A program made the position numbers and the translations under genes. Below are positions 25,738 to 34,026 of a DNA stretch of 37,714 nt, one piece after another. The stretch is from Lysobacterales bacterium (GTDB lineage: Bacteria; Pseudomonadota; Gammaproteobacteria; Xanthomonadales; SZUA-38), in contig JASJDM010000056.1 of NCBI GenBank assembly GCA_030065125.1, positions 1 to 37,714 of the forward strand, written 5' to 3'. The notes below the pieces were generated by a model. The model was not told the DNA's origin. It searched no databases and saw only the letters and a list, made by a program, of their open reading frames with translations. Numbering within the stretch: position 1 is the stretch's first letter; each line of letters begins with the position of its first letter.

Positions 25738-27767
25738 CCGCGATCAAGCCGACCGACGCCGGCATCGCCGCCGATGCTGACCCCGAGGTCGATGTCCCAC
25801 CGCCAATTGATCCAGGCAAGGAGACCAACCTGGCCGAGGGTTCTCGCGAGCTGCTGGGTCCGACGGGTGTCCTGGCCAGGAACCTGGAAGGATTCGCAAC
25901 ACGCCAGGAGCAGGTCGAGATGGCGGATGCCATCGACGAGGCCATTGCCATGCAGCAATCCCTGGTGGTCGAGGCCGGGACAGGAGTCGGCAAGACCTTC
26001 GCCTACCTGGTGCCGCTGGTTCAGGCCGGCGTCCGCGCCATCGTGTCCACCGGTACCCGCAACCTGCAGGACCAGCTGTTTAAGCGCGATCTGCCGAGGC
26101 TGCTGGCAGCCCTTGAACAGTCACCTGTCATTGCCCTGCTGAAGGGACGATCAAATTACCTGTGCCTGCACCGTTTCCAGCAGTTGCGCCGGTCCGGACA
26201 GCTGCGGGATCCGGTCCGGCTTGGCCTGCTGGAGAAAGTGCGGGGCTGGCTGGATCGAACCACCGCCGGTGAAGTGGCGGAAGTGGGGGATCTGAGTGAA
26301 CACCCGGGACTGCTGCCCCAGCTCACCTCCACCGTGGATAACTGCCTCGGCAGCGAGTGCGAGCACTACGGTGACTGTTTCGTCGTCAAGGCCCGGCGCG
26401 CCGCCCAGGATGCTGACCTGGTTGTGGTCAATCACCATCTGTTGTTTGCCGACCTCGCCATCAAGCAGCAGGGCTTCGGCGAGCTGCTGCCCCATGCCCA
26501 GGTCATCGTGGTGGACGAGGCCCACCAGGTGCCCGACGTGGCCACACGTTTCTTCGGCGAAACCCTGAGTTCCCGGCAGCTGCTGGACCTGGTCAGTGAC
26601 TGCCGCAAGGAGGCGTCCGAGCAGAGTGCCGCCGACGTGGCCCTGGTCGGGCTGACTGCTGAACTTGAGCCGGCACTGCGGCGGCTGCGGCTGGCGATGA
26701 ACCGGTCAAGCGAGCGCGGCAGCTGGGAAACCCTGCGTCGTCAGCCCCAGGTGGACGACGAGTGTGTGGCCCTGTCCGGCATCCTGGAGCGGTTGTGCGC
26801 GGCGCTGGAACCCCTGGCTCCCGCCAGTTCCGGCCTCGAGTCCTGCTGGTTGCGCAGCCAGCGCCAGCTCGATCAGCTGAATCGGCTGCGGGCCGAGGAT
26901 GACAACAACTACGTGCGCTGGTACGAGCTGTCGCGCCGCGGATTCCTGGTACAGCGCACGCCTCTGAGCCTGGCTGAGCCCATGCGCGAGCTGCGCTCGG
27001 CTGTCGCTGACACCTGGATCTACACGTCGGCTACCCTGTCGGTTTCCGGTCGGTTCGACCTGTTCCAGCAGCAGCTGGGCCTGGAAGAGGCCAGCACCGT
27101 CAGTCTGCCCAGCCCCTTCGACTACCAGTCCAACGCGCTGCTGTATCATCCGGCGGACCTGCCTGAACCCGCCTCGCGGGAATACGTCGAGTGCCTGATG
27201 GCTTCGGTGGTGCCGGTGCTGAAGCTGACCGCCGGGCGCGCCTTTCTGCTGTTCACATCCCACCGCAACCTGCGCCTGGCGGCGGAGATCCTGCCGCGGT
27301 TCATGGACAATCCGCTGTTCGTGCAGGGCCATGGATCCCGTCTGCAGTTGCTGGAGGGATTCCGCCGGTCCGGCAACGGTGTACTGCTGGGTGCAGCCAG
27401 CTTCTGGGAGGGTGTGGATGTTCCGGGTGAGGCGTTGAGCTGCGTGGTCATCGACAAGCTGCCGTTCGCACCGCCGGACGATCCGGTGCTGGAGGCCCGG
27501 ATGAAGCGACTGCGTGATGAGGGCAGGGATCCGTTCCGAAACTACCAGCTGCCCGCCGCGGTGCTGGCCCTGAAACAGGGCGTGGGCAGGCTGATCCGGG
27601 ACTACAGCGACCGTGGCCTGGTGGTCATTGGTGATCCGCGCCTGACCACCAAGTCCTATGGCAAGGTTTTTCTGCGCAGTCTGCCGCCCCTGCCCTATAC
27701 ACGTGACCTGCAGCGGGTTGAGGAATTCCTCGAGGCCACGGGCATCAGCGGCGTGGAATCCCTGTAG
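25734..27767 (+). CDS. yoaA: YoaA/DinG-family ATP-dependent DNA helicase (Fe-S)
   Basis: This is a 677-aa superfamily 2 helicase of the XPD/DinG/YoaA group, which unwinds damaged or forked DNA 5' to 3'. Walker A EAGTGVGKT lies near residue 79 and DEAH within VVVDEAHQVPD near 258. Four cysteines, at residues 144, 204, 209 and 215, are spaced as expected for the 4Fe-4S cluster. C-terminal motifs are GAASFWEGVDVPG and LKQGVGRLIRDYSDRG. Size and sequence fit YoaA better than the longer DinG. The start is TTG 25734, which overlaps the lipoprotein stop and has AAGGAGG 9 bp upstream; no ATG in this frame gives a sensible N-terminus. The overlap implies coupled translation with the lipoprotein. Confidence 0.93.
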   Translation: MTAIKPTDAGIAADADPEVDVPPPIDPGKETNLAEGSRELLGPTGVLARNLEGFATRQEQVEMADAIDEAIAMQQSLVVEAGTGVGKTFAYLVPLVQAGVRAIVSTGTRNLQDQLFKRDLPRLLAALEQSPVIALLKGRSNYLCLHRFQQLRRSGQLRDPVRLGLLEKVRGWLDRTTAGEVAEVGDLSEHPGLLPQLTSTVDNCLGSECEHYGDCFVVKARRAAQDADLVVVNHHLLFADLAIKQQGFGELLPHAQVIVVDEAHQVPDVATRFFGETLSSRQLLDLVSDCRKEASEQSAADVALVGLTAELEPALRRLRLAMNRSSERGSWETLRRQPQVDDECVALSGILERLCAALEPLAPASSGLESCWLRSQRQLDQLNRLRAEDDNNYVRWYELSRRGFLVQRTPLSLAEPMRELRSAVADTWIYTSATLSVSGRFDLFQQQLGLEEASTVSLPSPFDYQSNALLYHPADLPEPASREYVECLMASVVPVLKLTAGRAFLLFTSHRNLRLAAEILPRFMDNPLFVQGHGSRLQLLEGFRRSGNGVLLGAASFWEGVDVPGEALSCVVIDKLPFAPPDDPVLEARMKRLRDEGRDPFRNYQLPAAVLALKQGVGRLIRDYSDRGLVVIGDPRLTTKSYGKVFLRSLPPLPYTRDLQRVEEFLEATGISGVESL

Positions 27768-27784
27768 ACTCGGCCCACTTTCGT

Positions 27785-27841
27785 ACGATAAAAATCGTTC
27801 ATGTTATACTCCGGGGCAATTCTGGGCGTTGGGCCGGAGTA
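27785..27841 (+). promoter_or_regulatory. candidate promoter and operator of the blaI/blaR-like pair
   Basis: TATACT at 27805-27810 is a good -10 box, with no clear -35 match. The perfect dyad ACGAT-AAAA-ATCGT (27785-27798) covers the -35 region. A second dyad, TACTCCGG/CCGGAGTA (27807-27814 with 27834-27841), overlaps the -10 box and the SD. GTACGAT occurs at both ends of the region (27783 and 27839). The arrangement fits autorepression by the BlaI-type protein encoded just downstream. Confidence 0.5.
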
Positions 27842-27849
27842 CGATTCCA

Positions 27850-28248
27850 ATGAGAAGAGCGAAAAGGCAGGGCATTCCGCGTCCCACGGAGGCCGAACTG
27901 TCGATTCTAAGCATCCTGTGGGAGCGCGGGGCCTGCACCGTCCGCGATGTCCACGAAGTGCTGAGTAAACGGGAAAACACGGGTTACACCACGGCCCTGA
28001 AGCTGCTGCAGGTGATGCACGCCAAGGGTCTGGTGGAGCGCGACGATTCTCAGCGGGCGCATATTTACAAGCCTGCCATGAGTAAAGATTTCACCCAGAC
28101 CCAGTTCGTCACCGACATTGTGCAGCGGGTTTTTGACGGGTCACCCTCCCAGCTGGTTCTCCACGCCCTCGGGACTTCCCGGCGCGCCACCAGCGAGGAA
28201 CTGGCCCAGATCCGCCACATGCTGGACGAACTGGAGCAATCTGAGTAA
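27850..28248 (+). CDS. BlaI/MecI-family winged-helix transcriptional repressor
   Basis: This is a 132-aa regulator of the usual BlaI/MecI size. The N-terminal winged helix contains PRPTEAELSILSILWERGACTVRDVHEVL and NTGYTTALKLLQVMHAKGLVERDD, the family's recognition region. The C-terminal helices (QTQFVTDIVQRVFDGSPSQLVLHAL) form the dimer interface. The start is ATG 27850 with GGAG 10 bp upstream; a longer frame would run back into the helicase gene. It lies 61 bp before an M56 sensor-protease gene, the standard partner: in the paradigm the membrane protease triggers loss of repression (family knowledge). No beta-lactamase gene is adjacent, so the regulon is probably something else. Confidence 0.93.
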   Translation: MRRAKRQGIPRPTEAELSILSILWERGACTVRDVHEVLSKRENTGYTTALKLLQVMHAKGLVERDDSQRAHIYKPAMSKDFTQTQFVTDIVQRVFDGSPSQLVLHALGTSRRATSEELAQIRHMLDELEQSE

Positions 28249-28309
28249 CACAAAGTGACCGTCGGCACTGTTGCGGCCGGCGTGTCGGTTTTAGCTTTCG
28301 GGGTTAAAC

Positions 28310-30250
28310 ATGGCCGACAACTTTGACATTTTCGGGCTGAGCTGGGACGTATTGTTCCCGGTCATCAACACCCTGGGCTGGGCCCTGATCCACTTCCTGT
28401 GGCAGGGAGCGGCCATTGGTGCCCTGTTTGCATTGGGCCGCTACCTGTTGAAAAACGCCACGCCCCATGCGCGTTACAGCCTTGGCCTGGTATGCCTGCT
28501 GCTGCTGCTGCTGGCGCCGGTGGCGACCTTTGTCACCCTGTACCAGTCCGACACGGCGGCCGGCCCCATCCCGGTGGCGGCCTTCAACGATACGGCGACG
28601 GCGGCCGCATCTCTGGCCATTGACCCGGCCCAGTGGATCGAATCCGCACTGCCATGGATCGTGCTGGCCTGGACCCTGGGGGTGATGGTCATGAGTGGCC
28701 GGGCCACCCTCAACTGGTTCCTGATGCAGCGCTGCATGCGAGTCGGCGTGCGTCCGGTCAACGAAGAAATCCTTCAACGGGCAGAGATGCTGCGGGAACT
28801 GCTGGGTATCCGCCGTGTGGTGCGGGTGATGGAGTCCACCCTGGTCCACGTGCCCACCGTGTTCGGCCTGATCAAACCCGTCATCCTGATCCCCACCAGC
28901 AGCCTGGTGGGACTGACCCCGGCCCAGCTCGAACTGGTCATTGCTCATGAGCTGGGCCACGTCAAGCGATGGGACTACGCGGTCAACCTGTTCCAGGTCA
29001 TGGCCGAAACCCTGTTGTTCTATCACCCGGTGGTGGGCTGGATTTCCCGCCAGGTCCGGGATGAGCGTGAGCAGTGCTGTGACGACCTGGTGATCGCGAC
29101 CTGCGGCAACCGGCTGGAGTATGCCAAGGCCCTGACCAACCTGGAGACCATGCGCTCCGGCGGCATGGAACCGGCACTGGCGGCTACCGATGGACAGCTG
29201 CTGCAGCGGATCGAGCGGATCGTATGTGCCCATGGCCGCGAGCGCGAATCCCTGCTGGGCAACAGCGGCATCGCGCTGGTGGTGGCGCTGGCCCTGATCC
29301 TGGCCGGCCGCATGGCCGACCCCATGGCGGCGCTGGAACAGCGCCGTACCCAGCTGGCTGACAGCCTGTTCGCCCAGCTTGTGGCCGACAGCAGCGACAC
29401 CACCCAGTATGTCTCGCTGGAAGATGCATCCCTGACGGTGATGGAGCCCGAAGTGACGGTGGACATCCCCGCGGAAAGCCGCGTTACCGTGGCCAGGACC
29501 GCTGCCGCCAGCGATGATGCCCACAGGTCGCTGCCCGACAGGCCCAATCGGGCACCAGCCGCTTCGCCGCCCCTTGCTGATACGAATCAGGCCGTTACCA
29601 GGGGCCTGACTGATGCCCCGGAACTGGCGGCCCAGGACACTCCCGCCGTCGAGCAGGTTCCGGATCCATCGGCCTACGCTGCTGCCGTACTGAGCGAATT
29701 GCCCGACGATCTGACCAGCAATCTGGCCAACGATCTGGCCAGTCCCTCGGCCCCGCCGTTATCCAGTTCTGACAGCGATGGCCTGCCGGGGACCGGAGCC
29801 CAGAGCGCTCCGCCGGTTGAAGCAGAGCCGGTTGCCACCGATGATACGGCACTGGAAGTGGCCATGATGCCCCGGCAGGAGCCGGTCAGTCGTGCCTCCG
29901 GGCCGGTAGCCATTCACCGGGTCAGCCCCGAGTATCCCCGGCGTGCCCGCATGTCCGAGGCCCAGGGCTGGGTTGAACTGGAGTTCAGCCTCAAATCCAA
30001 TGGCCGCGTCAGGGACGTCAAGGTGATTGATTCATCGCCGCGCAGAATCTTCGACAGGGCGGCGCGCCGGGCCATGAAGAAGTGGCGGTTCGACCCTGCT
30101 ACTGTTACGGGCGAACGCCTCACCCAGCGCTTCGATTTTGTCCTGGAAGGTGAGCCGGTAGAGGAAATCGCACCGGACTGGCGCGGTTGCGTGCCGTCCA
30201 CGGGTTCAAGAATCTGCCGCGCCAGTAACCCCAACCCGATCCAGCAGTAG
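28310..30250 (+). CDS. BlaR1-like M56 metalloprotease with C-terminal TonB domain
   Basis: This is a 646-aa inner-membrane protein. Hydrophobic segments at about residues 22-42, 52-78, 105-128 and 320-340 frame the M56 peptidase domain. The zinc site is HELGH at 213-217, with DERE near 251-254 providing the distal ligand. After the fourth helix, a Pro/Ala/Ser-rich stretch of ~170 residues could span the periplasm. It ends in a TonB C-terminal domain (about 545-625) with VSPEYPRRARMSEAQGWVEL and FDRAARRAMKKWRFDPA. BlaR1 proper has a penicillin-binding sensor domain there instead, so this is not a classical beta-lactam sensor. The M56-TonB architecture is widespread in proteobacteria, and its signal is mostly unknown. 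It is the second gene of a unit with the BlaI-type repressor. Confidence 0.92.
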   Translation: MADNFDIFGLSWDVLFPVINTLGWALIHFLWQGAAIGALFALGRYLLKNATPHARYSLGLVCLLLLLLAPVATFVTLYQSDTAAGPIPVAAFNDTATAAASLAIDPAQWIESALPWIVLAWTLGVMVMSGRATLNWFLMQRCMRVGVRPVNEEILQRAEMLRELLGIRRVVRVMESTLVHVPTVFGLIKPVILIPTSSLVGLTPAQLELVIAHELGHVKRWDYAVNLFQVMAETLLFYHPVVGWISRQVRDEREQCCDDLVIATCGNRLEYAKALTNLETMRSGGMEPALAATDGQLLQRIERIVCAHGRERESLLGNSGIALVVALALILAGRMADPMAALEQRRTQLADSLFAQLVADSSDTTQYVSLEDASLTVMEPEVTVDIPAESRVTVARTAAASDDAHRSLPDRPNRAPAASPPLADTNQAVTRGLTDAPELAAQDTPAVEQVPDPSAYAAAVLSELPDDLTSNLANDLASPSAPPLSSSDSDGLPGTGAQSAPPVEAEPVATDDTALEVAMMPRQEPVSRASGPVAIHRVSPEYPRRARMSEAQGWVELEFSLKSNGRVRDVKVIDSSPRRIFDRAARRAMKKWRFDPATVTGERLTQRFDFVLEGEPVEEIAPDWRGCVPSTGSRICRASNPNPIQQ

Positions 30251-30258
30251 CACCGCCG

Positions 30259-30307
30259 AGGGGCAGTTTACTTAATTCGGATTCTCCGAATTAAGTAAAC
30301 TGCCCCT
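30259..30307. repeat. perfect 23-bp palindrome between convergent genes
   Basis: The left arm (30259-30281, starting AGGGGCAGTTTACTTAATTC) and right arm (30285-30307) are exact reverse complements around TTC. It fills most of the 68-bp gap between the M56-TonB gene and ppx, so it may act as a bidirectional terminator. AT-rich arms capped by GGGG resemble the element at 19717-19772. Confidence 0.92.
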
Positions 30308-30318
30308 GTACCTGCCCG

Positions 30319-31863
30319 TTAGGAAAACTCCAGGGTAATACCGATGCGCTGGGTCTGCCTCGCCTCGTTTTCCAGGTCCACGGCCGTCAGTGGCTGCTGT
30401 TCCAGCCAGCCCTCTGGGAATGTGAGACTGATTGCGTTTCCCGAGGCCTCTGCCTTAATCGCCGGAACGCTCTCGGCGCAGCGGGTCCGATGGAGCAGGG
30501 CCGCCAGCCTGAGGATGACCGCGCAGCGGATGACCCAGGGCCGTAATCGGTCCTGCAGCTTGTCGAAGCTCTCGGCGTCGGGTTTGCGGCGATGGTTCAG
30601 CACCAGGGTGGCTACCACCAGCTGATCCTGCCGCGAGAATCCCGGCAGGTCGGAATTACGCAGCAGGTAGGCGCCGTGCCTGTGGTACCCATGATGGGCG
30701 ATGGTCAGGCCGATCTCGTGCAGCTGTGACGACCAGGCGAGCCAGTTGCGAGCCAGTTGCTTGGGCAGGCCCCACGACTTGCGCACCGCGTCCACCAGCC
30801 TGCGAGCCGTCTTGCTGACCCGTCGCGCCTGCTCCACTTCAATGTGATACTTCCGCATCAGGGCCTGGATGGCGCCCTCCCGCGGATCGGCGTGCAGGAT
30901 GCGCCCGATGAGGTCGTAAAGAAGGCCCTCCCGCAGCGCGTAGTCCGTGACTTCGATCTGTTCGATGCCCAGGGTTTCCAGGCAGGCGTCAACAATCACC
31001 GCGCCGCTGGCGAATACCGGGCGGCGCCGGTCGCTGAGGCCGTCAAACACCAGCTGCTGCTCGTGCCCGGCCTGGAGGATTTCCTCCCGCAGCCGCAGCA
31101 TGGCGCTGGGGGTGATGCCCCGCTCCGACCAGCCATTGTTCACCACGACGTTTCGAACCGCCCGCATGGTGCCGGAACTGCCCAGGGCTTCTTCCCAACC
31201 CAGGGCCTTGAAGTCGGCAGCGATGCGCTGCAGTTCGACCGATACGGCACCGTGGGCCCTACGCCAGCGCTTGCGGGAGATTTTGCCCCCCGGGAAGAAC
31301 TTCTGCGCCAGGGCGACGCAGCCAAAAAACAGGCTCTCCACCATGATGGCGTTGAACTCCCGGCCGATGATGAACTCGGTGCTGCCGCCGCCGATGTCCA
31401 TGACCAGGCGCTGCCCCTTCTCGGACACGCCGTGGGCGACGCCCAGGTAGATGGTCCGGGCCTCTTCTTCCCCGGAGATGATCTCGATACTGTGGCCGAG
31501 CTGTTTTTCCGCCTGGGCCAGAAACTTCCAGCCGTCTTTCATGCGTCGGGTGGCGTTGGTTCCTACCGCCACAATCCGATCGTCGGCAATACCCTCGAGT
31601 CGCTGGCCAAAGCGTTCCAGGCAGGTGAGCGCCCGTTGCGCGACTTCAGGGGCAAGGGTGCCCTCGGCGTTTACCCCTTCAGCCAGCCGAACCATTTCCT
31701 TGATGCGGTCGATCACGTGAAGGGTGCCGTGTTCGTAGCGCGCCACGACCAGGTGGAAGCTGTTGGAGCCCAGGTCGATGGCGGCGAAAAGTTCCCCCTC
31801 CAGATCCTCCTGGGGCTTGATTGGATTGGATGAGTCCGTTGGCTCAGGACCTGGGTCGGTCAT
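30319..31863 (-). CDS. ppx: exopolyphosphatase (Ppx/GppA family)
   Basis: This is a 514-aa ASKHA-fold enzyme that releases phosphate from polyphosphate ends; related GppA acts on pppGpp. The phosphate-binding loop FAAIDLGSNSFHLVVAR is at about residues 26-42, EEARTIYLGV near 156, the second nucleotide-type loop VMDIGGGSTEFIIG near 175, and GSSGTMRA in the middle. The C-terminal part is an HD-like domain (SSQLHEIGLTIAHHGYHRHGAYLL). The length matches E. coli Ppx (513 aa). The ATG lies 3 bp after the ppk stop, so ppk-ppx form an operon as in E. coli. The family is certain; Ppx over GppA is supported by the ppk neighbour and the length. Confidence 0.96.
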   Translation of the reverse strand: MTDPGPEPTDSSNPIKPQEDLEGELFAAIDLGSNSFHLVVARYEHGTLHVIDRIKEMVRLAEGVNAEGTLAPEVAQRALTCLERFGQRLEGIADDRIVAVGTNATRRMKDGWKFLAQAEKQLGHSIEIISGEEEARTIYLGVAHGVSEKGQRLVMDIGGGSTEFIIGREFNAIMVESLFFGCVALAQKFFPGGKISRKRWRRAHGAVSVELQRIAADFKALGWEEALGSSGTMRAVRNVVVNNGWSERGITPSAMLRLREEILQAGHEQQLVFDGLSDRRRPVFASGAVIVDACLETLGIEQIEVTDYALREGLLYDLIGRILHADPREGAIQALMRKYHIEVEQARRVSKTARRLVDAVRKSWGLPKQLARNWLAWSSQLHEIGLTIAHHGYHRHGAYLLRNSDLPGFSRQDQLVVATLVLNHRRKPDAESFDKLQDRLRPWVIRCAVILRLAALLHRTRCAESVPAIKAEASGNAISLTFPEGWLEQQPLTAVDLENEARQTQRIGITLEFS

Positions 31864-31866
31864 GGG

Positions 31867-33945
31867 TCAACCCTGTGATCGCTCCGTAGCGAGGTTCATC
31901 AATTCCTCCTGGGCGGAGAACCGCCTGGACCGCCCCGGCGTGACCCTGGTGTAGCCTCCATCAGGGTTCATCAGCCAGGACTGGCAGTTGTCTTTCAGAT
32001 AGAGACTCAGTGTTTCGTGTTTTACTCTCGCGGCGATCTCCGGGTCCAGCAGCGGGAAGCAGGATTCCACCCGGGAAAACAGGTTCCGGTCCATCCAGTC
32101 GGCGCTGGAGCCGAACAGTTCTTCCTTGCCGTCGTTCAGGAAGTAGTAGATCCGCGAATGTTCCAGGAATCGGCCCACCACCGAACGCACCGTGATGTTG
32201 TCTGACACACCCTTGATGCCCGGGCGCAAACAACAGGATCCCCGAATGATCAGGTCAACCTTCACCCCCGCCTGGGAGGCCTGGTACAGCGCGCGAATGA
32301 TGCCCGGTTCGGTCAACGCGTTCATGCGCGCCACGATGCGTCCCGGCTTGCCCTTCTTGCAGTGCTTGATCTCACGCCGAATCCGGCGCAACAGCATGTC
32401 GCGCAAAGTGAATGGCGACTGAAAAAGGCGATGCAGCTTGATTCGCTTGCCGAGTCCGGTGAGCTGTTGAAACAGCTCGTGCACATCGGCCGTGATCTGG
32501 GCGTTGCAGGTGAGCAACCCAAGATCGGTATAAGCGGCCGCGGTGCGATGGTGATAGTTGCCGGTTCCCAGGTGCGCGTAGCGTTTCAGGCGCTTGCCCT
32601 CCCGCCGCACTATCAGCAGCAGCTTGGCGTGGGTTTTGTGTCCCACCACGCCGTAAACCACCTGGACCCCGGCCTCCTGCAGGCGGTTGGCCAGTTCGAT
32701 GTTTTCCTGTTCGTCGAAGCGGGCACGAAGTTCGATGACGGCAGTGATGTCCTTGCCGGCCCGCGCAGCTTCGATCAACAGGCCCACGATGGGGGAGTCT
32801 TCACCGGTCCGATACAGGGTCTGCTTGATGGCCAGGACGTTGGGGTCGGACGCTGCCTGCCGGATCAGATCAATCACCGGCAAAAACGAGTCGTAGGGGT
32901 GGTGCAATAGAACATCCGTGCGCCGAATGGCTCGAAACAGATCGTTTCCCGGCGCCAGGGCCGGGTCCAGGAACGGAAGAAAACCTGGAAACTTGAGGTC
33001 AGCCCGGTTGACCAGATCGTACACCGCGATAAGACGATTCAGGTTGACCGGGCCGTTGCAGGGATACACGTCGTCAGCGTCGACCTCGAAGCGATCGGCC
33101 AGGAAGTCGCGGATGATCGGCGGGCAGGTGTGGGCCACTTCCAGCCGCACCGCCTTGGCAAAACTGCGTTCCAGCAGTTCCCCCTTGAGTGCATGGGCCA
33201 GGTCCTCGACCTCTTCCTCGTCCACATACAGTTCGCTGTTTCGGGTGACCCGGAACTGGTAGCAGCCCTCCACCGACATCCCTGAGAACAGCTCGTCGAC
33301 AAATGCGTGCAGCACTGAAGACAGGAACACGAAGGTCTTGTCGTTGTTGCCGTTTTCGCCGGGGATTTCAATGATCCGCGGTAAAGATCGTGGAGCACGC
33401 AGCAGGGCCATCTTGCCTTCGCGTCCGAATGCGTCTTTGCCTTTCAGCACCACGGCAAAGTTGAGGCTCTTGTTGAGGAGCCGTGGAAATGGGTGCACCG
33501 GGTCAAGACCCAGCGGGCTCAGTACCGGCAGCACCTCGCGATGGTAGTAGCTGCGCAGCCATTTTCTCTGGGGCTCGGTCCAGGTATCCCGGCGCAGAAC
33601 CCGGATGCCTTCCTCAGCCAGTGCCGGTGTCACTATCTCGTTAAAGGCGTGGTACTGGTCATCGACCAGGGCCAGGGTTTTTTCCCTGATCTGCTCCAGT
33701 GCCAAAACCGGTGTCAGGCCATCCGGCCCGGCCTTGTCGGACCCGAATTCCATTCGCTGCTTCAGTGAGGCTACCCGGACTTCGAAAAACTCATCCAGGT
33801 TGGTGCAGGAAATGCACAGGAACCTGACCCGTTCAAGCAATGGGGTATCAGGATCGATGGCCTGTTCCAGTACACGTCGATTGAATTCGATCTGGCTCAG
33901 TTCCCGGTTGCAGAACAAGCGGGGATCAGCAAGTGCCCGTGGCAT
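31867..33945 (-). CDS. ppk: polyphosphate kinase 1
   Basis: This is a 692-aa PPK1, which makes polyphosphate reversibly from ATP. The order is the N domain (FCNRELSQIEFNRRVLEQA, then RVRFLCISCTNLDEFFEVR), the head domain, and two phospholipase-D-like C domains. The predicted autophosphorylated His is residue 439 in GHKTHAKLLLI (E. coli His435), and the second catalytic His is 596 in LEHSRIYYF (E. coli His592). The core motifs DPNVLAIKQTLYRTG and IELRARFDEQENI are intact. The length is normal. A TATAAT promoter lies 31 bp upstream of the start. It is followed directly by ppx. Confidence 0.97.
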   Translation of the reverse strand: MPRALADPRLFCNRELSQIEFNRRVLEQAIDPDTPLLERVRFLCISCTNLDEFFEVRVASLKQRMEFGSDKAGPDGLTPVLALEQIREKTLALVDDQYHAFNEIVTPALAEEGIRVLRRDTWTEPQRKWLRSYYHREVLPVLSPLGLDPVHPFPRLLNKSLNFAVVLKGKDAFGREGKMALLRAPRSLPRIIEIPGENGNNDKTFVFLSSVLHAFVDELFSGMSVEGCYQFRVTRNSELYVDEEEVEDLAHALKGELLERSFAKAVRLEVAHTCPPIIRDFLADRFEVDADDVYPCNGPVNLNRLIAVYDLVNRADLKFPGFLPFLDPALAPGNDLFRAIRRTDVLLHHPYDSFLPVIDLIRQAASDPNVLAIKQTLYRTGEDSPIVGLLIEAARAGKDITAVIELRARFDEQENIELANRLQEAGVQVVYGVVGHKTHAKLLLIVRREGKRLKRYAHLGTGNYHHRTAAAYTDLGLLTCNAQITADVHELFQQLTGLGKRIKLHRLFQSPFTLRDMLLRRIRREIKHCKKGKPGRIVARMNALTEPGIIRALYQASQAGVKVDLIIRGSCCLRPGIKGVSDNITVRSVVGRFLEHSRIYYFLNDGKEELFGSSADWMDRNLFSRVESCFPLLDPEIAARVKHETLSLYLKDNCQSWLMNPDGGYTRVTPGRSRRFSAQEELMNLATERSQG

Positions 33946-33976
33946 GCCTGGCGCGCTCCAGTTGGGGGGATATCAG

Positions 33977-34004
33977 ATTATAAATCGGGTGGAGCGAATG
34001 AAAA
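33977..34004 (-). promoter_or_regulatory. ppk-ppx promoter
   Basis: On the minus strand a perfect -10 TATAAT (33977-33982) follows TTTTCA (33999-34004) at 16 bp spacing. It lies in the 81-bp gap after the M48 protease gene, so ppk-ppx need not depend on read-through. I looked for a Pho box and found only a poor partial match (CTGTCGC, just upstream of the -35). Confidence 0.55.
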
Positions 34005-34026
34005 GCTTGCCAGCGACAGCTGGTTG

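Noticed and set aside
28304..29524. 406-residue open frame on the minus strand
   Set aside because: Antisense to the M56 gene with its intact zinc motif; low-complexity His/Gln-rich translation.
33983..34020. Pho box upstream of ppk
   Set aside because: Only CTGTCGC resembles the 7-bp repeat and the second repeat is missing at the required spacing.
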